Shown: positions 38,801 through 49,600 of the stretch, one piece after another | How positions within the stretch are numbered: position 1 is the stretch's first letter | How the letters are laid out: the number at the start of each line of letters is the position of its first letter | Assembly (NCBI GenBank): GCA_026936325.1 | Contig: JAPTHN010000003.1 | Coordinates: 65,112,692 to 65,176,691, forward strand | Length of the DNA: 64,000 nt | Source: Platynereis dumerilii | Lineage: Eukaryota; Annelida; Polychaeta; Phyllodocida; Nereididae | Direction of reading: 5' to 3' | Made by a program: the position numbers and the translations under genes | Notes under the pieces: model-generated | What the model was told of the DNA's origin: nothing | The model's database searches: none | The model's input: only the letters and a program-made list of their open reading frames with translations

Positions 38801-41800
38801 TACTGCTCGATAATGAGTGACATCAAAAACAATATTTGCGAACATAACATTGAACAAGAAAACTTTGTCTACAAAAAACATTGAACATATAAACACATTA
38901 ATCAAAGTTATCAAACAAGAAACTTGAAAATGTTTTTTTGGTGATATGTGAAATGTGTGAGACTGTGACGGCAGCATAATTGTGTGTTTTGAAACGGAAC
39001 CTGTGATAAAAAACTTGTTAAATAGAATATAATGCAAAACAAGAATCCAAGGATTCAAACCCTGGGTTCTGTTGGGAATTAGCAATTAAGCATAAGATCC
39101 GTGGATACAAGATCAAAGTAGGGCCATTCTCAAATTTCGGGACAACGGGTATAGGAAAATTGTCCTGTAACGGAGGGGACAATGTGGTAACGGAGGGGAA
39201 TTTTGATGTAAAAAACCAACTGTAGGAACAGCAACAAAAGGAAAAATGATAAAAGGTTGATGTAAATATTATTTTCAGAAGTACTTCATCTCGTATCAGT
39301 AGAGTTTTTGGTCCAAATGTCGATTTCTTGCTCATGATCTGGTAACGGAGTGGACGGTAACGGAGGGGAACAATTTTTTGCTTTTCGCTCATTACTGCTT
39401 TTTATTTTGGAGATTAGACAAAATAATTGCAGAATATTAAAACCTGCCAACCTCAGCAACATATACATGAAATCGCTCTGTAAAATTATCATTGGTAAGC
39501 TTGGAAATGAAGGAAACGGAGGGGACATTTTAGTGGGACCAAAAACATTTTTTATGAACATTATGTTATAATTTATTGAATACATGTTTTATGAAGTCTG
39601 CAAGGCAGTGGTACTATGGCGCACATGCGTCTGATGATATTCAGTGAAAATAGCTCATAAAAAACAATAACGAACAGAGCTATGGCAAGTAACGGAGGGG
39701 ACAAAAAAATTGACATAAATTAGTGACACAACTATTGTATCAATTTAATCAATGAAATTATACCCAAAAAAAATTGAATATGAACTAAATATAAATTCAA
39801 GTCTATATTCCCATGAATCGTGCAAAGAAACTTTGAAAATAATGGTATATTAGGAGGAAAATGAACACTTGATTTTGTCATGTCAGGTCCAGAGACAGGG
39901 AAAAACCATTGATTTTGCACGGATTTCTGGACATAATGCATTAAAAAAAGTCTAATGAATGACTTTTTGCTCCAAATGCAGTGGTTCTAAGTAGAAATAT
40001 GAATAACAGATGCAGAGTGATGCTTCAGATATTTATCGCATTCATATTAATGTCAGAGAGCTAGAGTGACGCAAATTATCCCGAAATTTGAGAATGACCC
40101 AGTAGCACTGCACTGCGAAGTGCAATCAGCTTTGAAACCTGTCAGATTGACTTCAAGTGCTGTTTCTCAATGGCAATTTGGTAAACTGAGGGTGAAAAAA
40201 CGCTTTAGAACTTGCAGAATTGCAATTAGCATTGTTAGACTGCTTGCGAGAATATATGCACTGCAAAAATCAATTGCCAAAATGCATTATAGGCCTTCCT
40301 TGAATCGCATGGACGATCGTCACGTGGGCGACATTATAATGCAAAGTAAGCTTGAAAACAGCCCCTCAAGACTCAAACGATCTATTACCCAACAAACTAA
40401 AAAAAAAAAAAATTAAAAAATTTTGTTTTTTTCGAAAAAAAAAAAAAAAAAAAAAAACCATAACAAACCATCCCGAATTCCACAACGCATTTTAGTTCAC
40501 CTCTATATGAACACAAAATGGCCCACTTGACCACACCAATGCCTGTATTAAGGCTGGGAAAACTTTTTTCCAAAAATCTCTCAGACTGGTTTTTAGATAA
40601 AATTACCCTGGGGGAACCCAGGGTAAAAAGGTTTCTAGATTAACTAATTCAAAATAGCAATTTCAAACAAACATTTAGAACCACAACTGTAAGAATTTAG
40701 ATGTCTATCTCCACAAAAATTATGTTAACTTCATAACATGAAGGCATATTTTGGTAAGTAATAATTAGACAAGCAAAGAATTGCTTGACAAAATTTGCCC
40801 GCGAATAAAAAACTTTACATGTATAAGTAAATTTTGATTGTTTCAAATTTAAAGTTAACTGCCTCCATGTGATGTATTTTGATTAAACACATGAATTTCT
40901 AAAACTGCTAAAATAAAAACATTAATTAAAGACACACTACTGAAATTAATGTCAATTCAGGATCAACAAAATAACAGTAAAAGCGAGAGAACATCTGTCA
41001 ACAGTTTCACATCCATATCCTTTCACCAGCACTCAAGACAACATTGCTTGTATTGGAAGTCTTCGGCATTACATTTTATCAAATGTAAAGTTACTGGTGT
41101 TGTTACTTATTTTTCAAATACAGTGGAGATAGGATTTATAGAGCAGATTAAGGTGGGGGTTTTAAAGGCTAAATTTAGACTACCATGCTGGGCTTATTTA
41201 GAAACATGAAGAATGCATAACTGTGTAGACTTAATCCTGACTTTTGGAAGTTCATATCTGTAGTTAATCATTGCTCAAAGATATGAAGAATGTAATAAAC
41301 TTAAAAATTATCATGTGGGAGCTTTCTTAGATTAATGGAGATACAGGTGAGAGGGTGGGTGGGGCATACATTTACAGCAACAAGCAGTAAGGAAGGGGTA
41401 TTTCATTTATACTTGACAAAAGTATTAAGAATATCAAGCAAAAGGAGGAGGCAGACTTTCAAAGGTGCCCGAGCATCTAATTACAATAAATCAATGGGAA
41501 AACAAAGGTGTTCCAGTTAATTTCATATAGTTCTGGTAGGAACCATTAATTTTGCAATTACCCACAATGTCTCAAACAAATTACTTAATATATATATATC
41601 AAGTCTTCATGTTTCTATGCCATCACTTATTTTTAGTAATTTCCAAACACAATCCCTTAAGCCAGTCTTTAGGCTTTTTCAATCCCATATTTTCCACACT
41701 CTTATAGATTCAGTGGGTATCATCGACCGCTACCTTGGAGTTTGACTCTCTGGGTAGTATGGTGTCAAAAACCGTGCGATTCCTATTATGGGCGTCAATG

Positions 41801-44800
41801 TCACTATACACAACAGACCACGAGGAACCAGCGCCACCAAACAGGTTCTCTCCTGTGAGCGATTCTAGCGCCCCCTTCACCATTCCAATGGAACTGAAAG
41901 GTCAAAGGTCAAGGTCATGAGAAACTCAGCAAGAAGGTCAAAGGTCATCTGCATCATTAAAAGGTTGGTCAAAGGTAAAAGAAGGATGTGGTCGCAGTAA
42001 GTTCAAAGAATATCAGCCAATCATGAATCCCAATCTGGAAGGCAAATATTAAGATCAATAAGAAAATAGGTCAAACTGATCATCTGAAAGGTCAAAAGGT
42101 CACATTAAAAAGTAGACCAAGGTCATATTGGGAATCTTAGCATGCGCGAAAATCCCAATTATCTGAAAGGAGGAAAAAAAAACAATTATGTTGTCACAAC
42201 AACGGGGCAAATGTGCAAATTTCCCTGAAATTCAATAGTTTATCTTTTCCACGACATGTAGAACCTACAAGGATTATATAAATCATTATTAAATGACAAT
42301 GACAATTCTTCACTTTAACTTCAAAAGAATAGACCTCAGCCACCAAGTCAGAAAAGAGAAGTGCAAAAAACATGTGAATACAAAGAAAACTAAAATGATG
42401 AGAGATTGAGAGTTGAAAATATCGCAATAAATAGTCCCTGTCTATAGTCCCAATCTATTTCAAAAACATTCACCTTGTGCAGACTCAATTTAGACATGCC
42501 ACAGTGTAAATTCTCCCAAAACTTCTCAAGTTGCAGCCAAAATTATTCCATCACCAAAAAAAATAATAACCAAGATAACTTAATAATTTGGAACAATGAC
42601 TGTAAGCCACAAGGGCAAAGCTATGAAGAAAACCAACTCGCAATTCATCAGTTGCCTCTTCTTTTCTTTAAATTTGATATGACACAGAATATTCAAAACC
42701 CATAGGCATCATCTAACAGTTTAAAATTTGTTTCATGATGTCTGAAAACCTGGTTGAATAATTTTGGTGCAGAAAAGGATTAAACAAAAGAGATAGCCAA
42801 CAAAAGCGAAAAATAAATTACTAGAAAAAAAAGAAAAGAGCATAACTTCCTTAATCCCTAACCATTTAAGATATACATGAATATTATATAGTGCAGAGTT
42901 ATAAATACTCAGAAATCGTACACACATCAAACAGAAACACAAGAACACAAAACACACATATTTCTTGAGTGCGATCCCACCACCTGTATAACAGAAATGG
43001 AGCAAAAACACCAAGAAATGTTTGAAAGATTTCAAATCAGAGATGGGTAGAGCCATGACAGCGTGTCGCATTCAAAAATTACACTCTGGAGTTAGAATTA
43101 CCTTAGACGCAGATTCTCTGGGGAGCAAAGTGTCAAAATTTGTTCTATTTCGGTAATGGGCGTCAATGTCGATAAAAACTACCGACCAGTTAGAGCCTAT
43201 ATCACCAAACAAATTTGAACCATTAATGGACTCCAGGGCAGCTTTGGCCATACCTATCGAGCTGCAAATAAGACATAGGATTTAAAATCAATCCCAACAA
43301 TATAATCTGAATTTGTAGAAAACTAGAAGGGCGCAATGTCTAACACCCTTCATACTCTGTACTTGTAATTGTCCCAACAACAAATTAGCTTAACTATTTT
43401 ACAAAATATCTAACATGTTTGGACAACTGATATTGTAACAAATATGTCATTCAAAATTATCTAAAAAGCATTACAACGACACTTCTAACAGTGTTTACGA
43501 AAATCAAGGCTTTTGACTCGTGTTGACTCATATTTTGAAAGTGGCAGGGGTTGAGAGTGTGGAGTTGGATTCTTCAGTTTAGAGTTTAGACCAGTCCCAC
43601 AGCCATTAGACATTATGAACGAAAACTCCCCAATATCTTTTTCCCTATTTCCAAAATTTGAAAGGACTCAAGAAATCATGAATCTGCCAAAAAGGATTTC
43701 TTGAGTTCGGAATTTGGGGAGGACATCAGAATAGAGAGGACTCTGGATTCGGAAATGGCGGTAATCAGAACAATATATTGAAAGTTGAGAGTCGAGAGCT
43801 GTTTCATTCATTGCTTTTCCTAGCCATTAGCCACATTAGCATAGGCAGATACATCCTCCATGTGGCTAATGAAAATTGCATATTTTCAATGCAAATTAGC
43901 CACACATCCATGCATTTCACTCAAAATTGGTCTTTGTGGCTAATTGAATTTTGGTCGTAGGTAAAGCACTGTCATTTTAAGCCAACCCCGAAGCTCTGAT
44001 GAAAAGCCACCTCTAATGATCTGACAACAATTCTAAGGCAAACACTGATTGGGTTTAATTTTCCAATATATCATAGTTATTGTATCATGACATTAAAATC
44101 CCATTGTTGGTTTTCAAGCCAATCAGATTGCAGAGCTCACTACCAGTAAGTTTAACTCGACCAGACCATGTCGACCAGAGGCTCAAATATTGGGCGAAAA
44201 GATATTCATTGTTAATTCGCAATAGTAATTCCAATACAATTAGTAATATCATATTATCAAACCATAAAATATGTTTCAAAGTATTGGGTTATTGGGTCAA
44301 CCTGCACTTTATGGGTTGACAGACAGCTGAGAAATAGAAGTGAAATTTTCTTCTTTAAAAATATCGAAATTTAAGCATTCATGAAAATAATTTCATCAAA
44401 ATGTGATATTGCATAAAATAAAGCCACATAGCCCACATACCTTGCATTGAGTTCACTGGAGCCATTGTTATACTTGCTACCTCTCTCCCACATCCCAAAA
44501 TCTGGCGTTCTGTATGCTCTTTCAACATAAAACACTAAGTTCTGAATGAAGTTCACTTCATCTGTGGTGTATATGATCTATAAATGAACAAAGATACGAT
44601 ATCACTTCACTTACATTTCATTTTGAAAATAAATAGCAATTTAGAGAGCCTTATCAAAGTCCTCGGAGTCCTCACAATTAGATGAGTTTGGTTTTATATT
44701 TTGTACTTTTGCACTAAGATGGCTAATTAGGAAGGGGACAAATATGTGGAATTTTATAGTGCCATAAATGTTGAAAAGGTAATTACCTGAAGCCCAGAGC

Positions 44801-44846
44801 TGATCATCTGTACAAGAAATATCAGGTATAAGGCAATGCAGTCCAA
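17819..44846 (-). CDS. PHKB: Phosphorylase b kinase regulatory subunit beta, 20 exon positions, 5' end missing
   Basis: Exons in transcript order: 44787-44846, 44441-44577, 43102-43261 or 41734-41893, 30501-30698, 30089-30146, 29907-29984, 29316-29471, 28674-28771, 25347-25577, 24838-24942, 24568-24741, 23532-23708, 22974-23158, 20917-21007, 20335-20537, 19821-19961, 19271-19400, 18874-18981, 18555-18629, 17819-18022. With one of the alternative pair they give 922 codons plus stop, in frame (human protein 1093 aa). Diagnostic matches are beta rather than alpha: [86 protein letters not shown]. The N-terminal part is the GH15-like domain. The protein ends LCSIS, a CaaX-type box like human CLIS. 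It is the scaffold and regulatory subunit of the kinase that activates glycogen phosphorylase. About 200 N-terminal residues are not found; their exons may lie beyond the SLC16 array. Confidence 0.96.
20733..20815 (+). repeat. Dispersed repeat also present at 52650-52740
   Basis: The block with GGTAAAGTTTGCAATC, GGGGAAAGTTGGCA and TAACGGCA recurs in reverse orientation inside the 3-kb transposon of the SLC16 region. Here it lies in the PHKB intron downstream of exon 20917-21007. Confidence 0.6.
21296..22400. repeat. Tandem 361-bp repeat in PHKB intron
   Basis: The block starting GTGACTTTCCAATAAGATAA at 21651 recurs at 22012, and the two copies are nearly identical. A more diverged copy precedes them from about 21296, and part of a further one follows. 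Landmarks are TTTTTGATCGGCAGAAATGC and ACCCATACATAATCCAAAATGC. Confidence 0.85.
24095..24340 (+). mobile_element. Ty3/gypsy-type reverse transcriptase fragment (fossil)
   Basis: Translated pieces show the FCIDYRRLN motif and the [16 protein letters not shown] motif of Ty3/gypsy reverse transcriptases. It is a short, clearly broken remnant in a PHKB intron. No LTRs or other element parts are seen nearby, so it is probably old. Confidence 0.75.
25578..28673. other. PHKB intron without recognised features
   Basis: This is AT-rich intronic sequence. Only a small tandem duplication (AACTCACAAGTTAATATCCA, about 28000-28035) stands out. No coding similarity was noticed on either strand. Confidence 0.5.
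31060..33175 (+). repeat. Tandem array with GGCCGCCATCTTGG motif
   Basis: A dozen or so units of roughly 110-190 bp share ACCAAATTTCATAA, TAAGTGAAATATTAAGGTCA, CAATGGGCAGTTCAA and ATGGCCGCCATCTTGGATTT. Units before about 32460 share the TACCCACAGGCCAATACCTG block. Units after 32580 instead have GAGGGGAACCCCTAAGTGAA. Two inverted units lie in the DERL1 intron at 12845-13085. The array lies in the PHKB intron between exons 41734-41893 and 30501-30698. Confidence 0.9.
33225..33256 (+). repeat. 32-bp direct repeat, left copy
   Basis: CTCTAATAACCACCGTTAGG followed by CCGGTTAAAAAC recurs at 38073-38104 with one difference, in the same orientation. The pair brackets the foldback-like element, and the AACCG..CGGTT core is palindromic. 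Confidence 0.7.
33316..37583. mobile_element. Foldback-like element with long inverted arms around satellite repeats
   Basis: The left arm (about 33316-33945) and right arm (about 36990-37583) are near-identical inverted copies, starting TAGTCCCAGAGCTACG on each strand. The middle is a tandem array. A 3-bp TAT flanks both ends (33313-33315, 37584-37586) and could be a target duplication, though that is weak. No transposase is visible, so it is non-autonomous. Long inverted arms around tandem repeats recall foldback elements. It lies in a PHKB intron. Confidence 0.75.
33950..36560 (+). repeat. Satellite-like array, about 200-bp monomer, 397-bp dimer
   Basis: Monomers share CCAATAACAGGG(C/A)AACAAAGG, GACATCAAGTGCTATCCATC, GGTTGGTTAGGAATGAG, TACATGGGA and TTTCCGAGGAGATTTTTGAT. 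From about 34524 the copies repeat with a 397-bp period (34524, 34921, 35318), indicating a two-monomer higher-order unit. The repeated open frames of 62 aa follow from this and are not assigned as genes. Confidence 0.85.
38073..38104 (+). repeat. 32-bp direct repeat, right copy
   Basis: This is the partner of 33225-33256. Both copies are preceded by C-rich sequence and by a GTGGACATG within about 110 bp, so the duplicated block may be longer than the 32 bp that align cleanly. Confidence 0.7.
39121..40100. mobile_element. Non-autonomous DNA element, 980 bp, 4-bp target duplication
   Basis: The left end GGGCCATTCTCAAATTTCGG and the right end, read on the minus strand as GGGTCATTCTCAAATTTCGG, form an inverted repeat of about 25 bp with two differences. 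AGTA flanks both ends (39117-39120, 40101-40104). The interior has six copies of a TAACGGAGGGGA-type motif and no transposase. I cannot name the superfamily. Confidence 0.75.
40395..40460. repeat. Poly-A rich tract
   Basis: Two long A-runs are separated by a short T-rich piece, in the PHKB intron shortly after the 980-bp element. This is simple sequence only. Confidence 0.8.
41734..41893 (-). CDS. PHKB: PHKB alternative exon, copy B
   Basis: This is a second 160-nt version of the same exon, 1.2 kb downstream of copy A, with acceptor TTTGACCTTTCAG and donor AAG|GTAGCG. It reads [20 protein letters not shown], then [15 protein letters not shown], then ILPRESNSK. By my count 40 of 54 residues match copy A, and the length and phases are identical. 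No stop or splice damage is visible, so it looks like a used exon, not a relic. Confidence 0.9.
41899..42125 (-). promoter_or_regulatory. Cluster of GGTCA / TGACC repeats at the acceptor of PHKB exon copy B
   Basis: About ten GGTCA cores occur in 230 bp. Perfect DR1 arrangements (AGGTCAAAGGTCA) lie at 41899-41911 and 41935-41947, and a DR2 at 42089-42102. On the transcribed strand this reads as repeated TTGACCTTT up to the CAG acceptor, giving several branch-point-like and pyrimidine-rich stretches. It could be a nuclear-receptor cluster, a splicing control region, or a simple repeat. Confidence 0.45.
43102..43261 (-). CDS. PHKB: PHKB alternative exon, copy A
   Basis: This 160-nt exon has acceptor TTATTTGCAG and donor AAG|GTAATT. 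It reads [20 protein letters not shown], then a [15 protein letters not shown] segment, then LLPRESASK. It corresponds to human SVGLAKAALEAINGFNLFG..LLPRESRSH. It starts after two bases of a split codon and ends in phase 0. It is slightly closer to the human exon in its first half than copy B. Confidence 0.93.
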
Positions 44847-44994
44847 CTGAAAAACAAAACAAAAGATGAATGAAAAATATTATAAAGGCAGCAGCAAAAT
44901 CACAGCTAAGTCCTCTTAGGTCAAGGGACATTTTAGACCTAGTCATCGAGGTAGCCTTGGGGAAGATAGGCCATAAGGATACAGCCTTCTTACA

Positions 44995-45880
44995 GGGATA
45001 GATAAGTCATCAGGGTAAAGGGACAGAGAAGTCATCGGGGTAAAGGGACAGAGAAGTCATCGGGGTAAAGGGACAGATAAGTCATCAGGGTAAAGGGACA
45101 GAGAAGTCATCAAGACAAAGGGACATATACGTCATCAGGGTAAAGGAACAGATAAGTAATCTGAGAAAAGGGACAAAGAAGTCATCAGGGCAAAGGGACA
45201 TAGAAGTCATCAGGGTCAAGGAGAGATAAGTCATCAGGGTAAAGGGACAGATAAGTCATATGGGTAAAGGGACAGAGAAGTCATCAGGGACAGATAAGTC
45301 ATCAAGACAAAGGGACAGATAAGTCATCAGGGTAAAGGGACAGAGAAGTCATCAGGGTAAAGGGACAGAGAAGTCATCAGGGTAAAGGGACAGAGAAGTC
45401 ATCAGGGTAAAGGGACAGAGAAGTCATCAGGGTAAACGGACAGATAAGTCATCAAGACAAAGGGACAGAGAAGTCATCAGGGTAAAGGGACAGAGAAGTC
45501 ATCAGGGTAAAGGGACAGAGAAGTCATCAGGGTAAAGGGACAGAGAAGTCATCAGGGTAAAGGGACAGAGAAGTCATCAGGGTAAAGGGACAGAGAAGTC
45601 ATCAGGGTAAAGGGACAGAGAAGTCATCAGGGTAAACGGACAGATAAGTCATCAGGGTAAACGGACAGATAAGTCATCAAGACAAAGGGACAGATAAGTC
45701 ATCAGGGTAAAGGGACAGAGAAGTCATCAGGGTAAAGGGACAGAGAAGTCATCAGGGTAAAGGGACAGAGAAGTCATCAGGGTAAAGGGACAGAGAAGTC
45801 ATCAGGGAAAAAGGACAGATCATTCATCGGGTAAAGGGACAGATAAGTCATCAGGGTAAAGGGACAGATAGGTCATTGGA
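44995..45880 (+). repeat. 25-bp minisatellite, about 35 copies
   Basis: The unit is GTCATCAGGGTAAAGGGACA followed by GAGAA, with ATAAG and AAGACAAAGG variants. The same unit, more diverged, follows the SLC16-like genes at 49855-50190 and 61440-61870. There are no unique spacers, so it is not a CRISPR array. Confidence 0.95.
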
Positions 45881-46159
45881 ATGGACAAGTATGTTACCGG
45901 GGCATATCAGTCATGAAGGTAAGGAAGTTAAAAGAATGATAGATATACATGACTGAACACACTTTATCAAGATTAAACTACTTTACAGTCATTTTTTGCA
46001 CAATCAGATAGGCCCACATAAAAAAGAAAATACAACTAGTTGAGATATAGAAACCTACAGATAACACATTATATATGACATAATACATCGTCGTAGTTGA
46101 AATCTGGGACAACTAATAAATTTGCCTGGGAAGTTCACCTTAAAAGCAATAAAACCATT

Positions 46160-46290
46160 AAGTGCATTGTGTACAATTTTCAGATAGTTATGAAGTACAT
46201 GTACATTGTACAACAGTCAACAGTCTTCAGTCTGAACTATTTGAGCATAAAGCAAATGGATACACAGTGTGTAGGACTAAAAAAAATATA
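46160..46290 (+). promoter_or_regulatory. Conserved 5' flank of SLC16-like gene A
   Basis: The block with TTGTACAACAGTCAACAGTC, CTGAACTATTTGAGCATAAA and GTGTAGGACTAAAAAAA recurs upstream of gene B at 50450-50570. It is part of the duplicated unit and probably lies within the promoter or 5' UTR. No TATA box or start site is assigned. Confidence 0.4.
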
Positions 46291-46623
46291 TTGACTGTAC
46301 ATTATGTAATAAATTTGACAGCTATAGCAGTATTAAGTCATTTTATTGCTCTGACTACTTGTATTACTTTTTGCTATGCTCAAAATACTATTTATTGCAA
46401 AACTAACACTACAAAAACTATAACTACAATTATCACAAGACTGATGCTGGAAATATTATCACTACAACTACTGCTTCAAGATCATACTATGTTCCACTAT
46501 TTATACAATATATCAGTGAGTCTGTCTGCAGTGAACATCTTTGAAAATCACTGAAGTCACTTTCTGCACCACAACACAATAGTTGGTTCATAAACGACAG
46601 GACTTCGGTGCACAATTAAGAAG

Positions 46624-49600
46624 ATGGCACCAGACACAGAGGCTGCAACATTCACTAAAGATTCTGGTTATGCATGGATTATACTACTATGCTCGTCCCT
46701 CACAAGGATGATAGACACTGTTCTATTTGTAACATTTGGAATATTCATTTTAGAATTTATGGAATATTTTCATTTGGACAAAGCATTTTCAATCACATCC
46801 GTCGTCAGTTGTTATTTTTTTACTTTTGCAATAACTGGTGAGTGATTCCAAGCCAATACTTAGCTTTCTGTCACAACACTTGTAATATACTGGTTTTAGA
46901 GGGTAGCATGTTTACCCAACATTTGAGATCATGCCAGTTCAAAGCCTGCTCCAGCAGCTCACTCTAACCCTAGAGACCAGAGGGTATCAAGGCTAAGCTC
47001 ACTTTGAGAGCCAAATCAAGTGAGTGTTACGCATAGTATTCCCACATCGAATAAAAGCAGTGAGTGTTACGCATAGTATTCCAGTATCAAATAAGAGAGA
47101 GCTCAACTCTTTATGAGTTTGTGTATTACAAAATGTATGCCTTCGCAGCACCTTAGTGGGCTATATCGATAAAACCCTTCATGAAGAACCTTTTCAATTG
47201 TTTCATTCCTGTTTTTTTTTTTAACAGGACTAGTTGGTGGGTTTGCCATAAAGAAGTGTGGGGTGCGACCAGTGATGATTGTAGGAACTTCAATCAATGT
47301 ATTAATGTTACTTGCATCAGGGACGTTTCCGTATATCTGGCTCATTGCAATAAGTTTTGCCACAATGGGTAAGTAATACAGCTTGTATGCAAGTGTGTCT
47401 GTGATACATTTAATGGTACCTTTTGAGACGTTCCACCACGTCTGTGGTCTTTCCAATGGTAACTTGTGCCACTGACGAGGGGCCCTTGTATAAAGTTGAC
47501 AAATGAGAATGTCAGTTTTCTCCACTTTGTGATATGCATTAAACCTTCCAGTTCCATTACTTTTTTCAGGGGCAGGATCTCAGTTGGTGGTACAAGGAAC
47601 AGTCGTAATGACCCAGACCTATTTCGACAAGAGACGTTCATTAGCGTCAGGAGTGTTAATGGGCGGAATAAGCCTAGGGACATTTATTTGGCCACCATTT
47701 GTTCGATATTTGATTGATACGTACACTTGGAGGGGAGCATACTATATAGTAGCTGGAATAACGGCACAGATTTTTGTTCTTATATCACTATTGCGACCTC
47801 CACCAAGTAGCGTTGCTCCAAAAACGAATCAAAAAGAACAAACAGAAGAACTAAATGATACTTCAAGCAGTAATAAGTGCCAAAAATGGTTACAATTTGA
47901 ATATTTTATCTGGATTTTATACATCATATGTTTCATTGCACAATGTGCTCCTCACTTCGTACCAATGTCATATTATCCTATGAAAGGCAAGGAGGATGGC
48001 ACTGAAAAACATCTCATCCCAATTCCTGTATCAGTTTACGGAGGCTTAGGGCTTGTCACTCGACCGCTAGCAGGGATAATTACCGATAGATTCAACAATC
48101 GAATAGGTGTTGCCATACTAGCTCTTTTCATTTGTGGTACTATTCTCATTGTGACAGCACTGGTTCACACTTTTGTTCTTCTTCTGATGCTTGCAATTTC
48201 CATAGGAATATTTCAATGTAAGTATAACATTAAACTCATACACTTACTTCTATGATCTAATATCTAATTTCAAATTTTTTCTCTGAAGGAATCATTTCAC
48301 TATAAGACTCATGTATGTTTTTTCCTTTTTGTACAAAAATATTATTTGAAGACATGATTGGGAGCACAGTTCTAGCCTTGGTTACCCCTCTCTAATCAGC
48401 AGAGAGCTGAGAGTCTTGCCAAAGCTTGCCTGCATGTATCAAACACTCGGTCAATCTGTTAAAACTGCTGCAGTCAGTTTATTCCACCATCCAATCCATT
48501 CATATTTAGTGCAAAATACTGATTAATTAATTTTTTTAACTTGGCCATTTCATTGCACATTTGGCCTTGCGGCACCGTGGTAAGCATGAGGACATGGGTT
48601 AAAACCCCGCTCCAGCCATGTTATCACCATAATAATTGGTATGATTGGGTTCCACTTTCCAGCATTTTACATGGGCACGGCATACGCGCAATGGGTTGAT
48701 GTATTTGGATTAGAAAATATTGCTTTGGGATCAGGACTCGGGGGATTTGCAATTGGAATATCATCAGTAATCCTCCATCCCATTGCAGGTAATCAAAATA
48801 TTGAGTTACACCATAAAATATTGGTCAATAAGTGCTGCTTCTCGAGCTAAAAATGTCAAATTAAAACTTTCTAGTTGTAACTTGTACTGAAGACAATAAA
48901 ACAAAAGGTTGTTATATCTTGACATTGTTGTGTTAAATTTATGACCATCAGATCTTGCTTTCGAGATGACAAGCGCATGCATGTATCATGGACTTTTGAA
49001 TACATTTTATACTGGAACTCAGTAACTGATAGCTCTGCACACTCCATTTTCTGGTAATTCTATGATATCTTAATATCTATTCTATACTGGTATATCTTCA
49101 CATCTTAATCTCTATTTTAATTTAACTAGCTGTGGGCTAAGGTTAGGCCACACATAATTGATTCTTAGCTTCGCGGACCCGCCGACACAATAGATTTCCT
49201 GCCGATGGAAAAATAATTGAAAAATTTTGACATTATAAAAAAATTTTTTTTTACCTTTTTTTTTTTTGTCCTACCGACCGACCCTAGAAAAAGTGCCTTG
49301 AGAGGATCTGAGAAGCTAAAGATCAATTAAGTGTGGCCTTAAGAGGTATATTATAGAAAATCATATGAGTGAAATTATCTTTTTGCAAAAGTGGTACGCT
49401 TCTGCAATTTCATACTTTGATTGTACGACATATAACCCAACTTGGTGATTGGTCAATCTTTCCTATGCTTATATTAGCACATTGAGCCTCAGACACTAGT
49501 ATATAATATATTATAAATAATGTCAAAATAAAAATCAAACTGTCCTTTTTTTTCCGCAGGCAAATTGGTAGATTTAACTGGAAACACCAACACACTGTTT

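Noticed and set aside
41735-41920. Plus-strand 61-aa open frame over the second PHKB alternative exon
   Set aside because: It is the antisense shadow of exon copy B, which has homology and splice sites on the minus strand.
17819-44846. PHKA (alpha subunit) instead of PHKB
   Set aside because: Segments such as [32 protein letters not shown] and [17 protein letters not shown] match the beta subunit; the alpha subunit reads differently at all these places.
44995-45880. Regular short repeats resembling a CRISPR array
   Set aside because: The 25-bp units are contiguous with no unique spacers, and the context is eukaryotic; it is a minisatellite.
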